From: Acidobacteriota bacterium
GTDB lineage: Bacteria > Acidobacteriota > Thermoanaerobaculia > Gp7-AA8
Direction: 5' to 3'
DNA length: 64,000 nt
Assembly (NCBI GenBank): GCA_003223645.1
Contig: QHVT01000017.1
Coordinates: forward strand, 1 to 64,000
The notes beneath the pieces were generated by a model, which saw only the letters and a list, made by a program, of their open reading frames with translations, had not been told where the DNA came from and did no database searches. The position numbers were made by a program, and so were the translations under genes. How positions within the stretch are numbered: the stretch's first letter is position 1; every line of letters starts with the position of its first letter. Below, piece by piece: positions 33,838-43,590 of the stretch.

Positions 33838-35253
33838 GTGGTTCTCATCGGCGGTCACGTCCTCGGCATCCTCTGTTCTCTTCTCTCCGCCTGGATCGCC
33901 ACGCGCTTCCTCGGGCCCGCCGGATACGGACACGTTGCGCTGCTCATCGCGGCATCGCTGTTCCTGATGGTGACGACGAACTGGACGGCGACGGCGGTTG
34001 TGCGTTTCGGCGTGCGTGAGTTCGTCGACACCGGACGCATCGCCGGCGTCTTCTGGACGCGCGGGCTCATCCTCTTCATCAACCTCTTGGTCATCCTCGC
34101 GACGTCGCCGCTTTGGCTGCGTCCCCTCACGTCCGCGATGCGCGTTCCATCCGAGCTCGCGCCGTTGCTCCTGTTTCATCTCACCGCGTCGGTGATCTGG
34201 TATCACATGCAGCAGTCGCTGATGGCGGTGAAGCTGCCGAAGCTCGGCGCGACACTGCTGACGTTCGAGCGCGTCGTCATCGTCGTCTCACTGCTGGCGA
34301 TGGTGACGCTGGGCATGACGTCGTTGCGCGCGGTCGTCGCCGCGTACATCGTCGCGCCGTTTTTCTGCATCGCCATCGCGTTCGTGATCCTGCGGCGAAT
34401 GATTTTTCCGTGGACGCGCGTCGCGCCGGAGCGCGTGCGTGAGTTGCTCCGTTTCTCCGTGCCGTTGCTGCCGACGGCGTTCGTGTCGTACTTCTCGTCG
34501 AGCTATCTCGACTCGTTCCTGATCGCGCGATTCATGGACGTGGCGGCGGTCGGCGTCTATGCGGTCGGCTATCAATTCGCGGGCGCGAGCATGATGCTGA
34601 TCGTCCTCGCGGGCTCGCTGCTGCAGCCGTTCTTCGTCAGCGTCGCGCCGGAGATGCAGGAGCAGCGGATCCGTTTGTACGCGACGCGCGTGCTGCCCGT
34701 CATCACGCTGGTCTGGTCGCTCGCGACCGTGACCGGGGCCGCGATCGGCGGCCCGCTGCTGCTCGCCGTATTCGGCGCGCGCTACGCGGCGATCGTGCCG
34801 GTGTTGTGGCCGATGATGGCGAGCCTCGCGATCAGCGGACCGGCGGTGGCCGGGTATTTCCAAATCGCCTACGCAACGAACCGCACGCACATCGTCGCGA
34901 TCAACGCGATGGTCGGCGCGCCACTGAACATCGTGTTCGATCTCCTTCTCATCCCGCGCTACGGCCTCGTCGGCTGCGCGTGGGGAACCGTGCTCACATA
35001 CGCCGTCTGCGTGATCGTGACGACGTCGCTCTCCGACCGCGCGATGAACGCGAGCACCTGGTGGAACGCGATCTCGACCCTGCCCGCGATTGCGGCCGCG
35101 CTCGTGGCATTGCTGTACGGACCGCTGTTCGCAATTTGCGCCGCGCTCGTTGTTGCCGCGGTGATCATCGCGATGCGGCGGGCGGAGGTGGGGGAGGGAA
35201 CGAGGATATTGTCGCGCGTGTTGCGCTGGCGAAGAGCTCCTTTGTCATCCTGA
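33838..35253 (+). CDS. Polysaccharide flippase (Wzx/MATE-like)
   Basis: About 471 aa with 12 predicted membrane helices and no soluble domain, like the polysaccharide transport family (Wzx) that flips undecaprenyl-linked repeat units across the inner membrane. Typical features are the N-terminal SLLSAWIATRFLGPAGYGHVALL and the SFLIARFMDVAAVGVYAVGYQ segment. GTG 33838 is a minimal start; the frame stays open upstream to a possible CTG at about 33760, and the added sequence (LASLPSDPIESRRSHEWDLA) looks coding. The stop codon lies within a palindromic element. Confidence 0.82.
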   Translation: MVLIGGHVLGILCSLLSAWIATRFLGPAGYGHVALLIAASLFLMVTTNWTATAVVRFGVREFVDTGRIAGVFWTRGLILFINLLVILATSPLWLRPLTSAMRVPSELAPLLLFHLTASVIWYHMQQSLMAVKLPKLGATLLTFERVVIVVSLLAMVTLGMTSLRAVVAAYIVAPFFCIAIAFVILRRMIFPWTRVAPERVRELLRFSVPLLPTAFVSYFSSSYLDSFLIARFMDVAAVGVYAVGYQFAGASMMLIVLAGSLLQPFFVSVAPEMQEQRIRLYATRVLPVITLVWSLATVTGAAIGGPLLLAVFGARYAAIVPVLWPMMASLAISGPAVAGYFQIAYATNRTHIVAINAMVGAPLNIVFDLLLIPRYGLVGCAWGTVLTYAVCVIVTTSLSDRAMNASTWWNAISTLPAIAAALVALLYGPLFAICAALVVAAVIIAMRRAEVGEGTRILSRVLRWRRAPLSS

Positions 35254-35338
35254 GGCGCGAAGACGCCGAAGGATCTCGAAAATGCGACGGCCTTGTATTC
35301 GGAGATCCTTCGCCGCGCTGCGCCGGCTCAGGATGACG
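35244..35338. repeat. Palindromic element, GTCATCCTGAGGC family
   Basis: Opens TGTCATCCTGAGGCGCGAAG and closes with the inverse GGCTCAGGATGAC. Its 5' end supplies the stop codon of the flippase (TGA within CCTGAGG). Related to 7117 and 57583. Confidence 0.9.
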
Positions 35339-35381
35339 TGGAGTTTTTCTCCCTCCTGAGCGTTCATTATCATCATCAATC

Positions 35382-37337
35382 ATGTGCGGCCTCGCGGGTT
35401 TTCTCGGCGGACGTCTGAGCGGCGACGAGCGGCGTGCAACCGTCGTCGCGATGACGGATCGCATCGCGCATCGCGGTCCCGACGACACCGGTCAATTTTT
35501 TGACGACCGCGACGGGCTCGCGCTCGGCTTTCGCCGCCTCTCGATCGTCGATCTCTCGCCGGCCGGACATCAGCCGATGGTGTCGGCGAGCGGGCGCTAC
35601 GTCCTCGCGTTCAACGGCGAGGTCTACAACTTCGAGTCGATCCGGCGCGATCTGATCGACACCGGCAACGCGCCGGCGTTTCGCGGTCACTCCGACACGG
35701 AAGTGATGCTCGCCGCGATCGAAGCGTGGGGCGTGGAGAGCGCGGTGCGGCGCTTCGTCGGCATGTTCGCGATCGCACTGTGGGATCGCGAGGAGCGCAC
35801 GCTGTTTCTCATCCGCGACCGCGTCGGTGTGAAGCCCTTCTATTACGGCTCGACCAACGGCACGTTTTTCTTCGCCTCGGAGCTGAAAGCGCTGCACGCG
35901 CATCCGGAGTTCGAGCCGGAGATCGACCGCGACGCGCTCGCGCTCTACTTCCGCTACACGAATGTCCCAGCGCCATTCACCATCTATCGCGGCATCCGCA
36001 AGGTGATGCCGGGCACGATCGTCGCCGTCAACGCGCGCGGCGAAACGCGCGAGATCACGTACTGGTCCGCTGCCGCGGTCGCCGAGCACGGCGCGACGCA
36101 TCGATTCGCCGGCAGCGAAGACGAAGCAGCCGATCGACTCGACGCCTTGCTGCGCGACGCCGTCGGACTGCGCATGATCGCCGACGTGCCGCTCGGCGTG
36201 TTTCTCTCCGGCGGCATCGACTCGTCGATCGTGACGGCGATGATGCAGGCGCAGAGCAGCGCGCCGGTGAAGACGTTCTCGATCGGATTCGCGGAAGAAG
36301 ACTTCAACGAGGCTGTGCACGCGGCGCGAGTCGCGAAGCACCTCGGCACGCAACACACCGAGATGTACGTCACCGCGAGCGAAGCGCTCGCGGTCATTCC
36401 GAAACTCCCGTCGATGTACGACGAGCCGTTTGCCGACTCCTCGCAGATCCCGACGCATCTCGTGTCCGCGCTGGCGCGGCGACACGTGACCGTCAGCCTC
36501 TCCGGCGACGGCGGCGACGAGTTGTTCGGCGGCTACTACCGCTACTTCCTCGGGCAAAAAGCGTTCAAGAAAATCTCGATCGTTCCGCGTCGGCTGCGCC
36601 GCGTCGCCGGCCGCGCGATCACGTCGATTCCGAAAAAGGCGTGGGACCGCGCGCTGTGGACCCAGAACCGCGCCGGCGACCGCATTTACAAGCTCGCACG
36701 GATCATGGAGACGACCGACGAAGACGCGATGTACTTCGAGCTCGTCACGCACTGGCGCGACGTCGTCGCCGGCGCGCGCGAGCACGATATCCCGCTGACC
36801 GACCGCACGCGCTGGCCGCAGCTGAACGATCCGATCGAGCGGATGATGTTCTTCGACCTGATCTCGTATCTGCCCGACGACATCCTCACGAAAGTCGATC
36901 GCGCGAGCATGGCCGTCAGCCTCGAGGCGCGCGAGCCGCTCCTCGATCACCGGCTCATCGAGTTCGCCTGGTCGCTGCCGCTGCGCATGAAAGTGCGCGA
37001 CGGCAAAGGCAAGTGGCTCTTGCGCAAAGTGCTGTACCGCTACGTGCCCGAGGCGCTCATCGAGCGGCCGAAGATGGGCTTCGGCGTTCCGGTCGGCGCA
37101 TGGACGCGCGGCCCGCTGCGCGAGTGGGCCGAGTCGCTGCTCGACGCGCGTCGCTTACGCGAAGACGGATTGCTCGACGTCGACCGCATCCGCGGCATCT
37201 GGCGCGCGCACGTCAATGGCCAAGGCGACTGGCAATATCACCTCTGGACCGTGCTGATGTTCCAGGCGTGGCACGAAGAGTGGCGCGCCGGCGCGCCGCA
37301 CGTGCCGCAGACTCTCGTCGCAGGCGGTCGCGGCTGA
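35382..37337 (+). CDS. asnB: Asparagine synthetase-type glutamine amidotransferase
   Basis: 651-aa class II amidotransferase. The N-terminal glutaminase uses Cys2 (MCGLAGFLGG) with HRGPDDTG and FNGEVYN. The ATP-pyrophosphatase half has the P-loop SLSGGIDSS (GVFLSGGIDSSIV) and SLSGDGGDELFGGYYRY. The ligase could make asparagine, but AsnB homologues in glycan clusters often amidate a uronic acid or amino sugar; that alternative is inferred from location. Length and both active sites are normal. Confidence 0.92.
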   Translation: MCGLAGFLGGRLSGDERRATVVAMTDRIAHRGPDDTGQFFDDRDGLALGFRRLSIVDLSPAGHQPMVSASGRYVLAFNGEVYNFESIRRDLIDTGNAPAFRGHSDTEVMLAAIEAWGVESAVRRFVGMFAIALWDREERTLFLIRDRVGVKPFYYGSTNGTFFFASELKALHAHPEFEPEIDRDALALYFRYTNVPAPFTIYRGIRKVMPGTIVAVNARGETREITYWSAAAVAEHGATHRFAGSEDEAADRLDALLRDAVGLRMIADVPLGVFLSGGIDSSIVTAMMQAQSSAPVKTFSIGFAEEDFNEAVHAARVAKHLGTQHTEMYVTASEALAVIPKLPSMYDEPFADSSQIPTHLVSALARRHVTVSLSGDGGDELFGGYYRYFLGQKAFKKISIVPRRLRRVAGRAITSIPKKAWDRALWTQNRAGDRIYKLARIMETTDEDAMYFELVTHWRDVVAGAREHDIPLTDRTRWPQLNDPIERMMFFDLISYLPDDILTKVDRASMAVSLEAREPLLDHRLIEFAWSLPLRMKVRDGKGKWLLRKVLYRYVPEALIERPKMGFGVPVGAWTRGPLREWAESLLDARRLREDGLLDVDRIRGIWRAHVNGQGDWQYHLWTVLMFQAWHEEWRAGAPHVPQTLVAGGRG

Positions 37338-38149
37338 ACATCACCAGACGCGCGGCCGGTTCCTGGCTCGAGAGTGCGGCGCGGCTGGGTTATGCCGCGA
37401 AGGGCGTGACCTACGGAATCGCCGGATTGCTCACCACGGCTGCGGGCCTTCACAAAGGCGGCACCACCGCCGACCGCCGCGATGCGATTCGGTTCATCGC
37501 AGGCGCACCGTTCGGACGCATGATGCTGTTCCTCATTGCGATTGGACTCATCGGATACGCGATCTGGCGCGTGGTGAGCGCGATCAGCGATGCGGAGCAT
37601 CACGGCGCGGATGCGAAGGGCGTGTTGCTTCGTGCCGGCAGCTTTGTACGCGGAGTCTTCTATGCCGCGTTTGCGTACAGCGTCGTGCAACTCCTTCTTC
37701 GCCGCGGAAATGGCGGCCAGGGGAGTGACACTGCCAGCAGGCACTGGACGTCCCGTGCCATGGGTTGGAATGGACCGTGGCTGGTGGCGATCGCCGGACT
37801 CGTGCTGATCGGCTATGCAGCGTGGCAGTGCTATCGCGCCGCGAGTGACAAAGTCACCGAACGATTAGACCTCGCGCGGGTCGAACATCGGGCGCGTACA
37901 GTGCTGGTGACCTTGTCCCGCTTCGGCGTTGCCGCGCGGGGGTTGATCGTCGGCGTGATCGGAGTCTCTCTGGTCCGGGCATCGCTGGATCGAAATCCCC
38001 ATGAAGCGCGAGGAATGTCCGGAGCCCTTCGCCAACTGCGCGCCCTTCCGCTGGGAAGTTGGATCCTGGTGATCGTCGGACTCGGCCTCGTGTCCTACGG
38101 CGTCCATGCGTTCATCAACGCCCGCTATCGGCGGATTCGTGCGGCGTAG
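37334..38149 (+). CDS. DUF1206 membrane protein
   Basis: About 271 aa composed of three similar membrane-helix pairs, the pattern of DUF1206: RLGYAAKGVTYGIAGLL, GWNGPWLVAIAGLVLIGY and RFGVAARGLIVGVIGVSL are the starts of the repeats. Function is unknown. The start is unsure: CTG at 37334 gives a CTGA overlap with the preceding stop, while in-frame GTG codons lie about 55-70 bp upstream inside the amidotransferase gene. Confidence 0.8.
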   Translation: MNITRRAAGSWLESAARLGYAAKGVTYGIAGLLTTAAGLHKGGTTADRRDAIRFIAGAPFGRMMLFLIAIGLIGYAIWRVVSAISDAEHHGADAKGVLLRAGSFVRGVFYAAFAYSVVQLLLRRGNGGQGSDTASRHWTSRAMGWNGPWLVAIAGLVLIGYAAWQCYRAASDKVTERLDLARVEHRARTVLVTLSRFGVAARGLIVGVIGVSLVRASLDRNPHEARGMSGALRQLRALPLGSWILVIVGLGLVSYGVHAFINARYRRIRAA

Positions 38150-38200
38150 ACTCATGACAGAGCCCCTCATCCGGCCTTCGGCACCTTCTCGCCGCACGGA

Positions 38201-38254
38201 GGAGAGCGGGCGTCCCGCCCGCCCCCCGGGAGGCGGGCAGGATGCCCGCTCTCC
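38201..38254. repeat. Palindromic element, GGAGAGCGGGCGTCCC family, nested
   Basis: Almost identical to 20080-20132 and 56146-56198. It sits inside a second, looser element whose outer arms begin CCCCTCATCCGG at 38164, as at 56118-56251, so one mobile palindrome seems to have entered another. Confidence 0.88.
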
Positions 38255-38278
38255 TCGGCAAGGGGCGAGAACCTGCGC

Positions 38279-39490
38279 ATGACGCGATCCCTCTACATCT
38301 GCTACTTCGGCCTGCGCGAGCCGCTCGTGCAGACGCAGGTGCTGCCGTATTTGCGCGAGCTCGCGAAGTCGGGCGCGGCGATTTTTCTGCTGACGTTCGA
38401 GGCGCAGCGTTGGGATCAGGCACAGGCGCGTGAGCAGTTGCGCGCGGATGGCATCGAATGGTTCGCATCGCGCTATCACAAGCGGCCGACGGTGCCGGCG
38501 ACGTTGTTCGACATCCTCGCCGGCGCCCTGCGCGCGATCTGGATCGTGCGGCGCAACGGCATCGGCATCATTCACGCGCGGAGTCACGTGCCGGCGCTGA
38601 TGGGCGCGATCGCGAAACGGTTCACGCGCGCGAAGCTGCTGTTCGACATTCGCGGACTGATGGCCGACGAGTATGCAGAGTCGGGGAACTGGCGCGCGGA
38701 CGGTTGGCTGTATCGCGTCGCGAAGCGCGTCGAGCGATTTCTGCTGCGCACGTCCGACGCGTTCGTGGTGCTGACCGATCGCGCGCGCGCGGAGTTGTTC
38801 GCGAATGAGGCGAAGCCGGTCGCAGTGATTCCGTGCTGCATCGATCCGGCGCGCTTCGCGGGAGTGGTGCGCGCCTCCGGCTCGCCTGCGGGCGGCGGAT
38901 CGGAAGGCGCGCCGGAGGCGCGCACCACGCCGATCGTGATCGTCTATGTCGGCTCCCTCGGCCACACGTACATGCCGCGCGAGATGGCGGAGTTTTTCGC
39001 GGCGGCGAAAGCGGCCGACGCGCGCGTGTTTCCGCTCATCCTCACGCAGAGCCGTCCCGAGCTCATTCGCGAGCATCTCGCCGCCTTTGGCTTCGCATCG
39101 GACGAGTATCGCGTCGGCTTCGCCAGCGCCGCCGAGCTGCCTTCGCATCTCGCGGCGAGCGACATCGCGATCTCGTTTGTGCGGCCCGGCTATTCGAAGC
39201 TCGCCAGCTCGCCGACGAAATTCGCCGAGTATCTCGCCTGCGGTTTGCCGGTGATCTCGACGCGCGGCATCGGCGATCTGGACGCGCAAATCGCGAATGC
39301 GCGCGCCGGCGTGCTGCTCGACGGCCTCGATCGCGCGAGTTATCGACGCGCATTCGAAGCCGTCCAGGAGTTGCGCCGCGACGAAGCGCTGCCGCGCCGC
39401 TGCCGCGCGCTGGCGATGAGCGAGTACGATCTGCACGCGGTTGGCGGCGCGCGATACGCGCGCATCTACGCACGCCTGCAGGAACGATGA
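38279..39490 (+). CDS. Family 4 glycosyltransferase
   Basis: 403-aa GT-B enzyme. N-terminal acceptor domain RSLYICYFGLREPLVQTQ; IGIIHARSHVPALMG; LLFDIRGLMADEY; C-terminal donor domain with YVGSLG, IAISFVRPGYSKLASSPTKFAEYLACGLPVI (EX7E-like region). A palindromic element at 38861-38931 is read in frame between RFAGV and TTPIVIVYVG and adds about 24 residues at the linker between the two Rossmann domains. Donor and acceptor are unknown. The stop overlaps the next gene by 4 bp. Confidence 0.88.
   Translation: MTRSLYICYFGLREPLVQTQVLPYLRELAKSGAAIFLLTFEAQRWDQAQAREQLRADGIEWFASRYHKRPTVPATLFDILAGALRAIWIVRRNGIGIIHARSHVPALMGAIAKRFTRAKLLFDIRGLMADEYAESGNWRADGWLYRVAKRVERFLLRTSDAFVVLTDRARAELFANEAKPVAVIPCCIDPARFAGVVRASGSPAGGGSEGAPEARTTPIVIVYVGSLGHTYMPREMAEFFAAAKAADARVFPLILTQSRPELIREHLAAFGFASDEYRVGFASAAELPSHLAASDIAISFVRPGYSKLASSPTKFAEYLACGLPVISTRGIGDLDAQIANARAGVLLDGLDRASYRRAFEAVQELRRDEALPRRCRALAMSEYDLHAVGGARYARIYARLQER
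38861..38931. repeat. Palindromic element, GGAGTGGTGCGCGC family, inside a glycosyltransferase
   Basis: GGGAGTGGTGCGCGCCTCCG on one side, CGGAGGCGCGCACCAC on the other. It is read in frame as an Ala/Gly/Ser-rich linker. Copy two of the family found at 11535. Confidence 0.9.
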
Positions 39491-40581
39491 GTGAACGATT
39501 GCGCGTCCTCGCGCTGGCGACGTATCCGGTCGAAGCCGCCGCTTCGCGCTATCGCATCGTGCAGTTCATCGACGCGCTGGCCGCGCGCGGCATCGACGTC
39601 ACGTTCTCGCCGTTTCTCGACCGCGAGCTGTTCGACGCGCTCTACACGCCGCGAAAGCTCGTTCTCCGCTCGCCGCGATTCGCGTTCCGTCTCGCGCGCC
39701 GCGTCGCCGACGTGATCCGCGCAACGCGCGCCGACGTCGTGTGGCTGCAGCGCGAGGCGATGCTCTTCGGACCGCCGGTCGTCGAGCGCATCGTGCGCGC
39801 CCTCGGTCGCCCGATCGTGCTCGATCTCGACGACGCGACGTATCTCGCGAGCGACAGCCCGGTGTACGGACGGCTCGCGTCGTGGTTGAAGTGGCCGAGC
39901 AAGAATGAACAGCTCATCCGCTGGTCGTCGGCGGTGATTGCGGGCAATGAAACGATCGCGGCATATGTCGAGAGCGTTGGGAAGCCGGCGGTGATCGTGC
40001 CGACGATCGTCGATTTGAACGTGTTCACGCCGTGTGAATCCGATCGCGCGACTCCGGTCATCGGCTGGATCGGCACGCACTCGACGTACAAATTTCTCCA
40101 GCCGCTGCTGCCGGTGCTGTCCGAGCTCGGACGCGAGCATGAGCTTTCGCTGCGCATCGTCGGCTCGGGATTCGAGCGGATCGAGATCCCGCACGTGCAG
40201 GTTGAAGCAAAACGCTGGCAGCTCGAAGAGGAAGTATCGGACTTCCAATCGCTCGACATCGGGCTCTATCCGCTCGATGACGACGCGTTCACGCGCGGCA
40301 AGTCGGGATTCAAGGCGATCCAGTACATGGCCGCGGGCGTGCCGTTCGTGATGAGCCCCGTCGGTGTCTGCGCGACGATGGGCATCGACGGACGCACGCA
40401 CCTTCTCGCGCGCGACGCGGATGAATGGCGCGGGCACCTCGCAACACTCCTGCGCGACCGCGAGCTGCGGCGGGCGATGGGACGCGCGGGGCGCGCGTAC
40501 GCCGAGGAAAACTATCGGTTGGAGGAGCAGGTGGAGAAGATTGCGGACGTGCTGCGAGGCGCCGCAAAGCGTTTTGCATGA
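39487..40581 (+). CDS. Family 4-type glycosyltransferase
   Basis: 364-aa GT-B enzyme. It begins MSERLRVLALATYPVEAAASRYR; the donor domain has VIGWIGTHSTYKFL, LRIVGSG, DIGLYPLDDDAFTRGKSGFKAIQYMAAGVPFV (a typical EX-type donor motif) and GRAGRAYAEENY. It starts with an ATGA overlap with the previous glycosyltransferase, so the two likely act in the same glycan. No insertion element is seen. Confidence 0.88.
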   Translation: MSERLRVLALATYPVEAAASRYRIVQFIDALAARGIDVTFSPFLDRELFDALYTPRKLVLRSPRFAFRLARRVADVIRATRADVVWLQREAMLFGPPVVERIVRALGRPIVLDLDDATYLASDSPVYGRLASWLKWPSKNEQLIRWSSAVIAGNETIAAYVESVGKPAVIVPTIVDLNVFTPCESDRATPVIGWIGTHSTYKFLQPLLPVLSELGREHELSLRIVGSGFERIEIPHVQVEAKRWQLEEEVSDFQSLDIGLYPLDDDAFTRGKSGFKAIQYMAAGVPFVMSPVGVCATMGIDGRTHLLARDADEWRGHLATLLRDRELRRAMGRAGRAYAEENYRLEEQVEKIADVLRGAAKRFA

Positions 40582-40666
40582 GACGCAAAATTTGTGCGGT
40601 TGAGGCGGCTTGACGGAAGAGCATCCCCATCCGTAACCTGTTGCCTAACTTTCCTCGGAGGTGTGC

Positions 40667-42604
40667 GTGTTCCTGGTCGCCGCTCAGACGTTTGCGACGG
40701 CATTGGCCTGTTACGGGCTGTGGCGGCTGCTGCGCATCATCAGCGGATCAGGACGCATCCCCGCGCTCATCGTCGCCCTTGGCTTCTCCGCGCGTGCGCT
40801 TCTCTCGGTTGCGCTTTTCTGGGTCTCGTACCTCCGCCTGCCGCTCGGCCGCTCGCTGCAGCTCGGCCGCGGCTTCTGGTTCTACGGCGTCGATGCCGAG
40901 TATTACTTCGGCTATGCGCTCGAGACTCTGAGCCGCGGAGCCACGGCGATCCTCCATGTGTCGCCGAGCTACCCGGCGCGTGTATTCGTGCAGGTGATCG
41001 CGGTGGCGGTCCAACTCTTCGGACCGATTCCGTCAGTCGGCATTCTCATCAACTGCTTTACCTACCTCGGCCTCTGTCTGCTCATCGCGCGCCTCGGCAC
41101 ACAGGACGCGCGCATCACGCCGGTGACGACCGCCGCGCTTGCGGCGATCAGCTTCGCCCCCGCCTCGATCCTGAACTCGACGCAGATGCTGAAAGATCCG
41201 TTCTTTCACTTTCTGCTCGTCGTCGCGCTCGTCGTCTCGCTGAAATGGCACGACCTCTGGACATCCGCCGACGCGAGCGGACGCCGGCGCGTCGCCGGAC
41301 TTTTTGGTTGCGCGCTGCTGCTGCTGCTCTGCGCGTACGCGATCACGACGATCCGCTGGTACTTCGGGATTCTGCTGCTCGTCTCCTGCGCGGTCCTGTT
41401 CCTGTGGCAAATGATCACCGCGCGGCAACGAGTCGCCGCGATCGTCGTGAACCTCGCGATGCTGGTGCTGCTCGCGCGCGTCGCCGACGCCGGCGGCCTC
41501 GATGACATTCCGGACTACGTGCGCGACATCCTTCGCATGCGCGCCGCACCACGCACGATCGCCTCACTGCCGAAGTCAGTCGTCAGCAACGTCGAAAACG
41601 TGCGCGTCGGCTTCGAGCGAACACCTGGCGCGACGAACATCAAGCCGGGTGGCGTAGTCGCGACCACGACCGCTGCACCACCACCACCACCACCTCCCGT
41701 CGAAACGGTGCCTCCGGCCGTCACGTCCGCCTCCGTCATCGACAGTGGAGCGGCGACCGCCTCCGTCGCCGAGGCGAAGCCAAAGCCCGAACCCGTCATC
41801 ACAAAACCGCCCGTCGTGCCGCAGGAAACGAAGCCCGTCGTGCCGCAGGAAACGAAGCCGGTCGCAACGACGGCGATCGCAACCAAGAAGAGGATCGCAC
41901 CCACGAAGACGATCGCACCCACGAAGACGATCACAACCACGACGACCACGCCTCCGCCCGCGACGACGTCCATCGCGGAGCCCGCGCCGCCGCCACCGCA
42001 AACACAAACCGCGATTGCGCAAGCAACACCGGCAGAGAAGCCGAAGAAACCGCGCCCGCGAAAGAAACCGGCTGCTCCCGCGAAGTCGGTCGTCGTCGCG
42101 GAAAAGGCACCCGCACCTGTCGTTGCGAAACCAGCGGTGCAGCCCGCGCCGCCTCCCGTCAACCCCGCACCCTCAAACCCGACTCCCTCCTTCGATCCCT
42201 CGCAGAACGTGAAACAACGCTTCCTCTCCAGCGTCGCCGCCACGTTCGTTCCGCGCGCGATCGCGCAGAGGCTCGGATGGATCCGCATGGGCGGAGGCCG
42301 TGGCTTCTGGTTCTTCGCGGACATCGACACGATCGTCTTCGACATCGTGCTGCTGTTCGCCCTCATCACCTGCGCGCGCCAACTGCTGCGCAGTCGCGGG
42401 CGCATGACGCCGATGTTCGTGATGGTCGTGCTGCTGTTCATGGTGGCCGCCGTGCCGCTGATCTACGCGATCGCGAATTTCGGCACGCTGTTCCGGCATC
42501 GCCAGATGATCTACCTCGGTCTCTGTCTGTTGCCGGTCGCGCTCGCGCATCGACAGCGGCAGCAGCAGAAGGAAGAGCAGCCGCCCGAACCGGCCGCGAT
42601 GTAG
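40667..42604 (+). CDS. Polytopic membrane protein with long proline-rich insertion
   Basis: About 645 aa. Residues 1-290 carry some eight hydrophobic segments (FATALACYGLWRLLRI, FTYLGLCLLIARL) with an acidic, aromatic region WFYGVDAEYYFGY. Residues about 320-500 are a Pro/Thr/Lys-rich, probably disordered segment (PPPPPPPVETVPP; KKPRPRKKPAAPAKS). Two or three more helices follow, ending GLCLLPVALAHR. GTG 40667 is chosen because GGAGG lies 5 nt upstream; a GTG at 40661 overlaps that site. It may be a polymerase or glycosyltransferase of the glycan locus, but no motif proves this. Confidence 0.6.
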   Translation: MFLVAAQTFATALACYGLWRLLRIISGSGRIPALIVALGFSARALLSVALFWVSYLRLPLGRSLQLGRGFWFYGVDAEYYFGYALETLSRGATAILHVSPSYPARVFVQVIAVAVQLFGPIPSVGILINCFTYLGLCLLIARLGTQDARITPVTTAALAAISFAPASILNSTQMLKDPFFHFLLVVALVVSLKWHDLWTSADASGRRRVAGLFGCALLLLLCAYAITTIRWYFGILLLVSCAVLFLWQMITARQRVAAIVVNLAMLVLLARVADAGGLDDIPDYVRDILRMRAAPRTIASLPKSVVSNVENVRVGFERTPGATNIKPGGVVATTTAAPPPPPPPVETVPPAVTSASVIDSGAATASVAEAKPKPEPVITKPPVVPQETKPVVPQETKPVATTAIATKKRIAPTKTIAPTKTITTTTTTPPPATTSIAEPAPPPPQTQTAIAQATPAEKPKKPRPRKKPAAPAKSVVVAEKAPAPVVAKPAVQPAPPPVNPAPSNPTPSFDPSQNVKQRFLSSVAATFVPRAIAQRLGWIRMGGGRGFWFFADIDTIVFDIVLLFALITCARQLLRSRGRMTPMFVMVVLLFMVAAVPLIYAIANFGTLFRHRQMIYLGLCLLPVALAHRQRQQQKEEQPPEPAAM

Positions 42605-42605
42605 A

Positions 42606-42611
42606 TAGAAT
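42606..42611 (+). promoter_or_regulatory. Putative -10 element of a leaderless promoter
   Basis: TAGAAT, 9 bases (CCGCGCCCG), then the rfbA ATG at 42621; no Shine-Dalgarno. Confidence 0.4.
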
Positions 42612-42620
42612 CCGCGCCCG

Positions 42621-43496
42621 ATGCGAAAAGGAATCATTCTGGCCGGCGGCTCGGGGACTCGTCTCTACCCGATCACGTCGGTGGTCTCGAAGCAACTGCT
42701 GCCGGTGTACGACAAGCCGATGATCTATTACCCGCTGACGACGCTCATGCTCGCCGGCATCACCGACTTCCTCGTCATCACCACGCCGCCGGACCAGGCG
42801 CTGTTCAAACATCTCCTCGGCGACGGCAGCCAGTGGGGGCTCTCGATCTCGTACGAAAAACAGGAAACGCCGCGCGGACTCGCCGACGCGTTCATTCTCG
42901 GACGCGATTTCGTCGGTGACGATCCGAGCTGCCTGATTCTCGGCGACAACATCTTCTATGGACACGGATTGACCGAGGCGCTGAAGCGCGCGACGGAGCG
43001 CAGCGAAGGCGCGACCGTATTCGCGTATCGCGTGCACGATCCGCAGCGCTACGGCGTCGTTGAGATCACGGAAAACGGACGCGCGGTCTCGATCGAAGAG
43101 AAACCTCCGGAGCCGAAGTCGAACCTCGCGGTGACGGGTCTCTATTTTTACGACAACGAAGTCGTCGACATCGCCGCGAATCTGAAACCGTCACGGCGCG
43201 GAGAGCTGGAGATCACGGACGTGAATCGCGTCTATCTCGAGCGCTCGAACTTGTACGTCGAGCAGTTGGGCCGAGGCTATGCGTGGTTCGATACCGGCAC
43301 GCAGGAGTCGCTGCTCGCGGCCGCGAATTTCGTCGGCGCGGTGGAGATGAGGCAGGGCTTGAAAATCGCCTGCCCGGAAGAAGTCGCGTTCCACACCGGC
43401 GCGATCGATGCGGCGCGCGTCCGCGCGCGCGCGTCGGAGCTCAAAAACAGCACGTATGGGCGGTACCTGCTCTCGATTGTCGAGGAGGACCGATAG
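42621..43496 (+). CDS. rfbA: Glucose-1-phosphate thymidylyltransferase
   Basis: 291-aa enzyme that makes dTDP-glucose, the entry to dTDP-rhamnose and related sugars. It begins [20 protein letters not shown], with [24 protein letters not shown] and [12 protein letters not shown], all typical of RmlA. No rmlB, rmlC or rmlD is seen in the window, so the product may feed other genes elsewhere or the aminotransferase pair at 31942-33722. It is followed by a short palindrome. Confidence 0.95.
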   Translation: MRKGIILAGGSGTRLYPITSVVSKQLLPVYDKPMIYYPLTTLMLAGITDFLVITTPPDQALFKHLLGDGSQWGLSISYEKQETPRGLADAFILGRDFVGDDPSCLILGDNIFYGHGLTEALKRATERSEGATVFAYRVHDPQRYGVVEITENGRAVSIEEKPPEPKSNLAVTGLYFYDNEVVDIAANLKPSRRGELEITDVNRVYLERSNLYVEQLGRGYAWFDTGTQESLLAAANFVGAVEMRQGLKIACPEEVAFHTGAIDAARVRARASELKNSTYGRYLLSIVEEDR

Positions 43497-43560
43497 GACC
43501 AATAGGACAGATAAGACCTATAGGGTCCTATTCGTCCTATCGGTCCTATTAGTCCTATCG
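43486..43560. repeat. Palindromic element, GGACCGATAGGACC family
   Basis: AGGACCGATAGGACCAATAG on the left, CTATTCGTCCTATCGGTCCT on the right, centred on ACCTATAGGGT. The only AT-richer family in the window. It starts within the 3' end of rfbA, whose stop codon it contains. Confidence 0.85.
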
Positions 43561-43575
43561 CCCTCCGCCCTCGGA

Positions 43576-43581
43576 TAGAAT
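43576..43581 (+). promoter_or_regulatory. Putative -10 element of a leaderless promoter
   Basis: TAGAAT followed by 9 bases (CCCGCCGCC) and the TTG start at 43591, with no Shine-Dalgarno; a near copy of the arrangement before rfbA. Confidence 0.4.
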
Positions 43582-43590
43582 CCCGCCGCC

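Noticed and set aside
43486-43560. Intrinsic terminator of rfbA only
   Set aside because: The long multi-unit palindrome and its overlap with the gene end fit the mobile element style better, although it may also stop transcription.
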